This document shows, in pieces, positions 1-11,200 of a DNA stretch of 64,000 nucleotides (position 1 is the first letter of the stretch; each line of letters opens with the position of its first letter). The notes under the pieces were generated by a model. It made no database searches. It was given only the letters and a program-made list of their open reading frames with translations, and was not told the origin of the DNA. Source of the DNA: Anaeramoeba flamelloides (Eukaryota; Metamonada; Anaeramoebidae); assembly GCA_027625915.1 (NCBI GenBank), contig JANTQA010000047.1, forward strand, positions 16,368,001 through 16,432,000, in the 5' to 3' direction. Position numbers and translations under genes: made by a program.

Positions 1-43
1 AATGATTCATTTTTTTTTAATTTATATTTTTCGATTTTTTAAA

Positions 44-1120
44 ATGGAACAAACAAAAACAAACACTGTTCTTCCAGGAACACTTTCAAATATTAACCAA
101 AAAGCGATAAATTTTCTTTTAAATAATAAACAAGTAACTGTTTTGAAATTAAAAGAACATCTTGAAGAAAAATTTAATGAAGAAACAATAACAATTTTAA
201 AGAAACACTATCCAAACATGATTTTATTTCTTTCAAGAGATCCCTTTGTGATCCAAAATTCACAAGAAGGTCTAGATTCAATTATTACTTACAAGCAGTG
301 TAGTTGCCAAAGTGAAAAGAAAAAGAATGAGAATAATGAAGAAGATGAAGATAATAAAATAATTACACAAAAAGAAAAAAATATGAAAAATTCTTTAATT
401 TCTTTTTTTGAAGAGAACAGTGATTGGAAGAAGCAAAACAATTTAATTTCTTTAATAGAATTATACTTGTTCAAAAATAATTCTTTGTCGATCGTGAAAA
501 TTGAAGACTTTTTAAAAAAGGAAAAGGAAATGAAAAAAGAAACAGAAAAAGAAAATGAAAAAGAAAAAGAAAAAGAAAAAGAAAATGAGAAAGAAAAAGA
601 GAAAGAAAAACAGAAAGAAACAGAAAAAGAAAAAGAAAAAGAAAAAGAGAGTTATTTATCAAACATTTTAAAAGAATGGGGTTCCTTTGTTGATTATCTA
701 TTTGTAATTGGAAAAAATTCTTTTGTTTTTGATCAAGAAAACATTTATTTAGCAAAAATGAGAAAAGAAGAAATTAAAAAACAGGAAACTTTCAAGAGTG
801 AACACCAAGATTTACTAAATGATATTAAAAATGAACGAGAAAATGAAAAACTAACAATTAAGAAACAGTTTGCAGAAATTCAAAAGCAACAGCAATCAAT
901 AGAAACAACTTTATTAAAAGCATACACAACAATTGAAGGACAAGCCAATACAATCAAACAATTGGAATTCATTTTAGCAAAATTAGAGAAAAAAGAGAAT
1001 ATCAGCAACCAAAATTTATCAACACAATTCACCGAATTTGAAAAACAAGAATTAGAAAAAAATATTGAGGAACTCAAGCAAGGAATGAAATTATTAAATA
1101 TTGTCCCAAAGAAAAATTAA
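44..1120 (+). CDS. Unknown protein with two winged-helix-like repeats, KE tract and coiled coil
   Basis: Single open frame of 358 aa. The frame is open further upstream, but ATG at 44 is the best start: the preceding 40 bases are T-rich, hold no AG acceptor and translate to an unlikely F/I-rich leader. Residues about 18-75 (FLLNNKQVTV.. to ..FLSRDPFVIQ) and about 137-232 (YLFKNNSLSI.. to ..YLFVIGKNSFVF) follow the same pattern of two helices, then a strand with an aromatic-rich end. This suggests a duplicated small winged-helix-like domain of the Egal-1/OST-HTH kind (inference). The second copy is split by a low-complexity KEKEKE insert (about residues 160-205). Residues about 240-350 are Lys/Glu/Gln-rich and look like a coiled coil. 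No catalytic motif is visible and the function is unknown; winged-helix pairs of this type often bind RNA or protein. It converges on NADK. Confidence 0.75.
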   Translation: MEQTKTNTVLPGTLSNINQKAINFLLNNKQVTVLKLKEHLEEKFNEETITILKKHYPNMILFLSRDPFVIQNSQEGLDSIITYKQCSCQSEKKKNENNEEDEDNKIITQKEKNMKNSLISFFEENSDWKKQNNLISLIELYLFKNNSLSIVKIEDFLKKEKEMKKETEKENEKEKEKEKENEKEKEKEKQKETEKEKEKEKESYLSNILKEWGSFVDYLFVIGKNSFVFDQENIYLAKMRKEEIKKQETFKSEHQDLLNDIKNERENEKLTIKKQFAEIQKQQQSIETTLLKAYTTIEGQANTIKQLEFILAKLEKKENISNQNLSTQFTEFEKQELEKNIEELKQGMKLLNIVPKKN

Positions 1121-2426
1121 TAAATTATCTTGTTTACTGGTTTATACTTTGAAACGCTTGTTTGTTTTTTTGTTTCTTTGTTTGTTTTTTTCATTTTTAT
1201 TCCCAAATATAATTATGTTGTTAATTAATATTCCTGATTGTTATAATACAGCTATTTTAAAAAAGTGAGAATTTTTTTTTAAAAATTACGAGAATTAAAA
1301 CTTTTTAGAAAATTTTCTGTTTTATTAAAGGGAGGACTTATTTTTAAAATAGGGAACTTTCTTTCAACTCCAATCCCCACATCACATTTAAAGGTTGATT
1401 TCACACTTTTTTCAAATAGAAAACTTGTAAAAAGTTTTAAAAAAAATCCTCACTTTTTTAAAAGGGCTGTAAAATATTTTCTTTTAAAAACATAACATTT
1501 GATTTAGGTTTAATTTCATTTTCTGTGATAAAAGTATTACCAATAATGAAGTTAGCTCTTAAGTAGGATTTAAATACTACTAGTTTGTTGAAATAAAGTT
1601 CGATCATTTTTATTTTTTTTTTCTTCTATATTTATTTTTTTCTCTCAGATTGTTATTTTATACAATTTTGAAAAAAAAAAAAAAAGTTAGAAACCAATAA
1701 ATGCTTTCAACTTTGTCCAATGGATATTTATAGAAGAACTTAAGAATAAAGGAAAAAAAAAATTTTTTATAAACAATATTTTATTTAAAATGTAATTATT
1801 TTACAAAATCAGCGAAATCTTATCAATTTTAAAAAAACCAGAAATTTATTTTAAAAGCTGAAGGTAATTATAATAAAAAAATTGAAAAAAAAAACTCTTC
1901 AAAGATTACTTATTAGCTATTTTTTAATTCGGTAATATATCACAACTATAAAAAAAAAAAAAAAAATAGAGGAAGAATTTTCGGATTGATTGTTTTAATT
2001 TGAGAAGTAAACTAAATATTTTTGCTAAAAAAAAAAAAAATAAATAAATAAAATATTATTTTTAACTTGTGAGTAGTGGAAATCATTGAATTAATTTTTT
2101 TTACTTTTTCTTGTATTTTAGATTTTTAAATCCCCCCAAAAAAAAAATATGAAATAAATAAATCTTTTTTATTTTTTTTTTTATTTTGATTCAATGGGAT
2201 ATTTTCTGAACTATAATAAGTAATTATTATTTTCACTTTTTTATTATCAATAAGTGAATTATGGTTATGATTTCATAATTATTTATTATTTTAATATAAT
2301 GAATATATAATTTTTTTTGCATACACTTTTCTATTATACCTCTACTTTTATTTTTTCTAATGAATCACAATTTTTGAAATTTAGTTTATTATATCTTTTA
2401 ATTTCAAAATCTTCCAAAATTCTAAA

Positions 2427-3135
2427 TTAACTCTTTTTCAAATAAAAGGGCAAAGATAATTTCAATAATTATTCATAATTATATCAAATTAATTGAAGTA
2501 TCATTTTATAAAATATAAGAAACTCTTTGAAACATAAAAAAAAACACAACTGAATCTTTTAAACTCTTTGAAACAAAACAATAAAAATTGAACTTCAATC
2601 TTTTAAAAATTGGTGTGTCCTTTTATTTAAAATGAGAAATGTCGTTTTGGAAATTGTAAAGAAAAAAAATTATAAAATCAATAAAAACCTTTGAACATGG
2701 CGAATTGGGAAAAAGTTCTTTCCAGGTTATTGATAGTTATTTACAAGCCAACTTCTGTTGTTTAATGTCTCATTTTAAAAGATAAAGTAAGAATTCATCT
2801 CGGTATTTTGTTGGGATTGTTTTTTTTCTTTAGTTCTCTCTCCTTGTTTGATATATCAATCCAATAACCACCTTACTTAATTCATATATCTGGCTCATTC
2901 GAAAATCAAACTTAAACTGTTTCCATTTATACACATGTAGATTATTTCCAAATTGGTTTCTTCTTATCTTGCTTTTTCATTTTCCAACTGTTCAAAATTC
3001 ATAAAATAAAAAAGCAAAAAATGAAAAAATGAATAATTAAAATGTAAATCACCAATGAGTAATTATCTTCTTAAGAATCAAATTCATTAGTATTTCATGA
3101 TTTGAGAGGTTTCCCTTTTGTGAAAAAGAATTGAG
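2427..3135. mobile_element. MITE-like element, family 1 copy A
   Basis: About 700 bp, clearly homologous (by eye roughly 85%) in direct orientation to 16683-17391. The ends are inverted: left TCTTTTTCAAATAAAAGGG, right reading CTTTTTCACAAAAGGG on the other strand. No coding capacity. Probably a non-autonomous DNA transposon. Confidence 0.75.
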
Positions 3136-3459
3136 TTTTTTTTTTAGAATCAAAATAATTTGATAAATAAATTATTGAGGAGTGATAAATTTTAAATTGA
3201 GTTTTTTAAATATTAATAATTATTTTCAATTACTATACCACAAAAGAATAAATATCAAAAATTATATAAATTCTAACAAAAAAAAGTTGTCTCAAAATTT
3301 TAAATAAAGCACAAAAAAAAAAAAAAAATGTCAATTTATTGAATTATTTCAAATTAAGATTAATATGAATAAAGGTTCGAGAAATTGAATAAATTATAAT
3401 TCATTTTTTCAATTTAAAAGACTCAATTCTTGCTTAATTTAAGTTATCTAAAAAACCTT

Positions 3460-4400
3460 TTGAGATAAAATGAAACATTTTTGGTAATTCAAAAAAAGAA
3501 ATGAAAATAATAAAACTAAAAGATGAAAAAAATATACAATCTGTTTTTCAAATATCAAATTTATTTCGAAATTAGATGAAATAAAGTAAATAAATGTTAT
3601 TCTATACTGTTTTAAATATAACATAAATTTGAAATTTTGTACAAATTAATATCTTAATAAAATTAATGTTTTTTTTAAAATGTTTCAAAAGACTAAAATT
3701 ATAATATATTACATCATTAATGATTCTTGTTAATACCTTCTTATATGAAAATATATTAAAAGTGCGAATTCACAAGATTAATAACCAGTTCTTGATATTA
3801 TAATACATTCAAAATTGGTTGGTATAAAGGGAAGTGATGAAGCTTATCCATCTAAACTACCATTCAAAAATTTTAATACAGTTAAAAGGTTTCAAATAAT
3901 CACTATAATATAATTTCATCCCAAATTGTAAAAAATTTTGATTTTTGTAAAATATGAAAATCATTTTTTCATCTTTTAGTTTTTTTATTTTCATTTCATT
4001 TTTTCAATTAAGTAACCTGTTTCGTTAGATCAAAAAATTTTTCAAACGATTGAAATTTGATCAAAGTTGGGTTATTTTAAATAGAAGAATTCAAATATAA
4101 TTAGTTGAGGGAATCTAACCATTTGATCTTTCAATAATTGTTAAAAGAATTTAAACAAATTTATCAATGTATTTTTTTGTTTTGCTCTCTTCAGAATTTT
4201 TTAACACACTAATAATTTATTTATCGGTTTTCAAAATTATTTATTTTTTCTCTTGCAGGTATTGTAATTTTTAAACAATTGTTCACATTTCAATTGATGA
4301 ATAGTTCTAATATGATATTTCTTTGAGAATTGATTAAATAAGATTCTTTTTTCAAAAATTGAATTTTGATGTGTTAAAATGTTTGAATTGGAATTTATTT
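3460..4400 (+). repeat. Dispersed repeat with inverted arms, family 3 copy A
   Basis: Arms at about 3480-3570 and 3905-4000 are reverse complements (shared core AAAACTAAAAGATGAAAAAA). The right part is repeated in reverse at 23830-24330 and directly at 54570-54970, where ACCATTTGATC with its flanks is recognisable in all copies. Confidence 0.6.
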
Positions 4401-4601
4401 ACAAATGTTAATAAACAATGAAAAAAATAATTGTATGATAAAAAAAATTAATTTGCTTTTTATATTTTAATATATTTACTATTTGATAATTAAGACAATC
4501 GAAAAAACTCTATTTATCTCACTAAAAACTTTTTTTTATTTGGAAAATTGAAAATAAATAATGAAAGATTTTCAAAAATGGAAAATGATATTATTTAATT
4601 C

Positions 4602-7600
4602 TTAATCTTCTTCGTAGGGCTTCGGTGCATAAGTAACCTCATTCCAACCAAGTATTGTACTAATGGCGCTGAACCAATCTGATACCGAGTCGGAAACGTG
4701 TATTGAAGGGATGGGATATTTGTATGTCTGTATTGTCACGTAACCACCATATTCTAAATCGTCAAATTTGCTCCCATCAAATGTAACAGATACATTACAT
4801 TTGGCGCTTTTTGGGTTTAATATTTTTATAGTAACAGAGTTTGGAAATAACAAAGGCCGGGCAGAAATTGAATATGGACACATGGGTGTAAATAGCATTC
4901 CTTTCACTGAAGGATGAGTAATTGCACCACCGGCAGATAAATTATATGCAGTCGAACCTGTGGGTGTGGTAACCATTACACCATCCCCAGTAATCATTGT
5001 AAATTGTACGCCATCGCAATAGCATTTTAAAAAGCTGATCGAATTTGAACCTCGATCAATTACAACTTCGTTTGTTACATTTTTTTCCAATAGTAGATTG
5101 CCTTTTGCTGAATAAACTTTACATAATAGTCTTGAACGAAAATTAATTAAAATATTTTTTTCAAGAGTTAATTTTATGATTTTTTTGAATTCTCGATAAT
5201 CTATTACATTTTTTTTTTATTAATTTATATTTTTGTAAAATAAGGTTAAAATAATTGAAGTTTTAGAATAGTTGTAAAGATTAGTAAATAAAGAGGAGAT
5301 TTTATTTTGGGAAAAAAATGGATTATTGTTTTCTGTTTTTTTTTTTTTTTTCTTATTTTTATTTTATTTTCCTTTCCCCTTTCCCTTTCACCCCCTACCA
5401 TACCAATTGTATTATTGTTAATAACAAATATAAAGTAGAAATCAAAAAAAAACGTAAATTGTAAAATTGGCTAAAATACTCGTAAATGTAAAATATTTGA
5501 ATTTTTTCAAAACTTCTATAATCATTGAAAATAAATTATTAATGATTTTATTTTTGTTTTTATTTTTTTAATATCGTTAATAATCAATGTTTCGGGTAAA
5601 TTTTTAATTTATTTTTCAAAAACAAAACAAAAAATAAATTAGAGGATTTGACGATATTTTTGTGAAGTAGCGATAAAGCTTGAAAAATCGCGATTTTTTT
5701 TAATCAAATTGTGATTATTAATAATATCGTGATAATAAATATTATCACGATATATCACAAATCATGATATTCTATAAAATCGCGATAATTGTCTATAAAT
5801 GGTGATAGATGCCAAATTTATCGCTATAAAAATTAAATCGTGATATAATAATAGTTGATGGGCTTTTAGGGCTAATTCAACAATATTTTAATCAAAAGAA
5901 ATTTTTTTTTCAATCAAAAAATGGATCCTTAAAAAAAAAATTATTCTTTTGAAAAAAAACAAAAAAGATACTTGATTCAATCAAGGATCAGATCAAAGAT
6001 TTTTCATTATATTTTATTGTTTGGTTTGGTTGACAAACCTATCTATCCTTTTAGATCAACAACAATAAGAACTAAAGGTAAATAAATATTTTCTCAGTTT
6101 ATCGTTGTGGTTTTATAAATTGTTTTGAGCCGAAAAGCTTCTAAAAGAACCAAACCTTTCTCTTTCTTTAAAGAATGCGTTATTGGTTAAAACATTTCCA
6201 ATATTCTATGTAAGCTGAACGTGTACATGTATAACTATTCAAAAGCTTTCAAAATAACCTAGTCACATGATCGCTAATTATTAAGATTTTTTGTACATTT
6301 GTTTTCTTGTTATTATAATTCTTTTTTATCTTTATATTTGTATTGTAAAGAAAACATAACTAGAGATTAAAGGTTTTTTTTTAATAGATCTCCAATACGA
6401 AAGAAAATTACTCTATATTCTTTTTGGTTATTTAACCTGTGAAGGTAATAACTCTATTGTAAAAAAAAACAAATCTATTTTATATTCAAGTATATTGTTC
6501 AAATAGGTTATTATTTGTTTGATCATAAAATTCGTTTGAGATTTTATATTTTGTTAAAAAAAATGAAAAGAAAAAAAAATTTTTTTTTCAGCTAGAAACA
6601 ATCTCAAGACTTTAATAAAGCTTCATGTCTTTCAAACACTTAAAGACAATTGAAGATAAGTTCACACCCCTTTAAACATTTTTCTGATGTTTTTAAAGGG
6701 GGTAATAGTTGTAAAATACTCAAGGCTTTGTTTAAGTCAATAGATTTTTTGTATGATTTCAAAAATAATTTTTCTCTTTATCCCGATGATGTATTTTATC
6801 GCGATAATGTGGATAACCACGATTTTATGATTTTTTTTCGTGATAAAGTAGGATTAATCGCGATTTTTTTCATACTATTGCGATTTTATTGTTAATATCA
6901 GGATAATATATGTTATCATCAAAAATTCTATTATTCTAAAAATAATACAATATTTTAACATTTCTTTCTTTTTTATTGAAAATGGTTACATAAAAAAAAG
7001 TAGAGTCCATTTTTTAAACATTTAAATTACAAAATAAAAACTACTTTTGAATTATGATGCTCGTGTCCAACCATATGATTCTGAGGAAATTTAATTTAAA
7101 AAAAAGTTTTTTTCAAGTAATTAATTTTTATTTTTTTAGGAATTTTTAATACAGATTCTTTTGAAAAGATTTTTTTTTTCACAAAAAAAAAAAAAAAAAA
7201 GATCACAAAACAATTATTATTGTACATATCCTTTTTTTTCAATTTGTTAAAATCCAATGGTTTTAAAAACCAATAAATTCTAAAAAACAACAATTATCAA
7301 TAGTATTATAGTGATGAAAAAAAAAATTCTAGATTTTAGAACATTAAATAGGTTTTTTCTTTTAATGATAAAATTAAATTAAAAAAAAAAGTAAACTATT
7401 TAAACAACAATCTTTATGATTTAGAATGATTAAAAAATGAATTACAAATCAGATTTAATTATTTTTTGTTCTTGAATACTAAGCAATATATTATTTTTTT
7501 TTTCAAATTATTATTTCAGATGATACAGAATTTTTGAAATGATGTTTATATAAACTATTTTTCAGTCAAAGGGGCCCAGTTGTAATGGTATAATACACGT

Positions 7601-8254
7601 GTTTAAAGGGTTTGCATAGATATTAGAAGAAAAATTTTATTTTGGAAATTTTCAAAATTGAAATCATTTTTTCACATTTCTACACATTTTTTGTTTTTTT
7701 TTTTTCGATTTTTTTTTAAAAACGTCATTCGTTTGCAAAAAAATTTTTTATTGCAATAAGATCAATAGTCAATTGGTAAAAACGTGTTATTCTAATGTCA
7801 TTGAAACCATGTAAAGATTGTTGAGAAATCTATTGATTTCTATTGGAATTCAATTTGATCTTTGATCTTGATATTTGTTTAATAAATGTGAAAAATTTTC
7901 ACTTCATTTTCATTTCCTTTTTCAAATAGAGACCACAAATACCAACACACTTCGTTTTGGACTTGATTTCAAAAAGAAAAGTAAGGAAAATGAAGTGAAA
8001 AATGTTTCATATTTATTATTCAAATACCAGTAGAAGTTCAAAACGAACATCGTTGTTTTTCTCAATAGGGCCCAAAGAATTTGAGTTTTTCAATTTTTAA
8101 GAAAAGCTATTGATTAATTAGTTTTCTTTCAGACATGTATCAACATTTCTTTGAGGTGTATTATTCTCTTTATTTCTTATTTGTTCTTCAAAGGTCAATT
8201 ATATAAAATAATTGATATTTGAAAAAAAAAGTTGGGCCCCTTTGACTGAAACAG

Positions 8255-8292
<38 letters not shown>

Positions 8293-11200
8293 CTTAATTT
8301 CAAAAATAGGGGCAAATTTTTGATTGAAAAAAAATTGTAGTTTCTCATTTAGTGAATACCAAAACTCAACCCAGAAAAATCAGAACTTAAAACTAAAAAA
8401 TAACTGTCTAAAACACCCTTTTCTGTTTTAATTATTATTTCTAATAAAAGAATAGAGAAAAGAAACCCATTAAGAAAAAAATAAATCTGGCCCTATTTTT
8501 AAAATGATTTTTCATCTTAAAATTATCCATTTAAGATTCACCATTGCTTCCAAGAACCTTTTTGAAACAACTTTCCATCAGAGTTATCAGATTTTTACTA
8601 TTTACCCATTTGGTATCAACCCAAACTTTCCTTGATACCTTTTTCAAGATAAAAAGAATCTCAACAAAAGAAAGAAAAAGAAAAAGAAAAGAAAACGAAA
8701 ACAAAACCAATTTTTTGAATGTACAACAAAGAACTCAAAGATAAAATGAATACGATCACATTCATCACATTGTCTCCAAATGAAAGAGAAAAGAAGATCT
8801 TATTTGATCTTGCTATTTCTTCACTTTTCAAGGAACCATTGTAACTCATTAAAGCAAATTTGGTTGATACTTGTTTTCGAAGCAAACACTTCTTGGGTGT
8901 TTTACTTTCTTTGAATTTTACAATCCCTTTCCCCAATGCTAATTAATCTCATCTCTTGAATATTAACGGTTTTCAAAAATGTTCTTGTTCATTCAACATA
9001 AAAATAAAAATATGGAATCATTTTGAAAGAAAAATTGCAAAAAAATGAATTTAACTTTGGGAAATTTTCATTAAAAGAAGATTGTTTCTTGATATTAAAT
9101 ATTCAATAATGACTTTTAAAAGATATTGGGTTCAGAATATTTGGTTAACACAACACACATACTAATAATTTATAAAAGACTAATGATGACCCTATTTTTG
9201 AAATTTAGCTTATATATATAAGTTAGTATTTGTTTTTTTATTTCAATATTTTTCCAAAAAACTTATTAATAATTATCAAAAAAAAACTGTTGAAAAAATT
9301 TTTTTTCTATTAAATGTTGTGATTATAATTAGAGTTTTAAAAAAGATTCCAAAAATAGAATTTTTGGAATAAAAAAAAATAATAAAATTTGGAATCAAAA
9401 AGTTTTAAAGATTCCAAATGAATCGGTTTTATTTTACATTTTCCACTGGTTAAAGTCCCTTTTAGAATTATCAAAAAAAAAAAATCATAAATTATATATT
9501 TGATTCAATTGAATTAAAAAAGATGAATTTTTTATTTGCTACAAAAACTCTATTAAAAAAAAGATTTTTTTGTTTCCATTTCAAACTAAAATTTTTGTTC
9601 TTATTGAGAATAAACACAAATTTATCAGGATTGAAAAAAAGATGTTGAAACTAAAAAATCAAGAAGAAAAATCTCTCAATATCGATTTATTTGGCAACCC
9701 TTAAATAATTTAGAATAACTTTTTGAAAACTATTTGTTATTAAAATTTGAGAATGATGAATTCTATTAAAAATCATTTTAAACGGAAAATAAGTTGAGAC
9801 TAATTATTGAAATAAAAAAGAATCATTTCGTTCTATGGAATTAAAAGAAAAATCATTTGAGAATTTTTTCGAAAAAGAATCAAAATGTGAACTTTAGTTC
9901 TAATAATTAATAGAAGTTTAAAAAAAAAGAAAAAAGAAAAAAGAAAAAAGAAAAGAAAAGAAAAAAGAAAAAGAAAGATGGTAGAAAAAAAAATTCAAAC
10001 CAAATGATGCAAGAAAGCCCAAACTACCCATATTAAATGGTAATAAAGGTGGTACTGGCTGTAAATTGAATAAAGAAACCGCCCATAAAAGTGTTCCATC
10101 ACCGCCAATTGTGATTATAAAATCAATAAAGTTGTGTAAATTCTTTTTTTCCTCTTTTATATTAATTTTAAAGTAAGAATTAATTAATAAATAAATTAAT
10201 AAACAAAATTTTAAATTAAAACGAGTTGTAAAAAAAAAAATAAATAAATAAAAATAAAACAAATTATTTATTTAATGTGATATTATTATTTTTTTTTGAA
10301 CCACTAATACTGATACGTTTTAAAAGATATAAAACAATTATTAGTTCAATTTCCTTTTAATAAATATTTGATAACGTGACTTTCTAAATATTTATTTTAT
10401 AAAGAATATTTCAAAAAATGACTAATTTACATAATTCCATTCACCATTTAGAAAAATTAATAAAATTTAATCAAAGAATAAATAATAAAAACAATTGACT
10501 TTCAAAAGATTTAATTAAACTAAAAAAAGAAATATATCGATAACTACTCTATTTCCAAATAAGCGGGACAAATTTATTTTAAAATATATTTATTAAACTC
10601 AATATTTAAAAAAGTATTTAAATATACAAAATCATTGTCTACCATTTATTGATTCTTGATAATAATTTAATTTTTTTCCTTAGTATCGTGTTAATAAAAT
10701 ATAATAAAAGTGATTAAATTTTCTGATCTCGATTTTGTCTAGTATTTTTTAGGAGTTAAAATTGGTGTTTATTATTTTCTTTATGATCGATAAAATGGTT
10801 TTCCTAACCTGTTTAATCTCAAAAAAGTTTCAAATAGGATTGAGAACCTTTAACTACATTTTATTATTTCAAAAATCATTTGTACACTTTCCATATTTCC
10901 AGTTTTTCATTGAAATTGGTTGTGCATGATTTTCTACAAAAACAGTGTTATTTTTTTTTTTTTTCATTTTTTGGAAATTATTTCATCATACATTTATATG
11001 AAATAAAGACCATTAGCCATTGATTCAATGGGTATTAATATTAAACTTAATTTGATATTGTCAATTAACGAATACCTTCACTAACAAAAATGATTTTTTA
11101 TGAAATTTGTAAAAAAAAAAAAAATGCACCACTTTTTTGGAAATACCTTATATAAAAGGAGTTGTTAAATTCTACAAGTTGGAAGTGTCGTTAGTTTTTT

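Larger units (their letters stand above)
1121..4601. other. Intergenic stretch between convergent genes
   Basis: No coding frame of note. It holds a TIR element (2427-3135) and a repeat with inverted arms (about 3460-4400), both listed separately; the rest is A/T homopolymer-rich DNA. Confidence 0.7.
5201..10000 (-). other. NADK intron 2 (4800 bp)
   Basis: Donor TTTG|GTTTGA, acceptor TAATAG|AT, phase 1. Contains the ATCGCGAT motif region (5640-6920) and two adjoining TIR elements (7547-8264, 8281-9220). Open frames inside it lack family similarity. Confidence 0.85.

Noticed and set aside
471-755. Minus-strand frame rich in LFLFLF
   Set aside because: Shadow of the KEKE tract of the gene at 44-1120.
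6650-6895. 81-aa plus frame (MKISSHPFKHFSDVF...)
   Set aside because: Covers the ATCGCGAT motif block in a NADK intron; repetitive DNA explains it.
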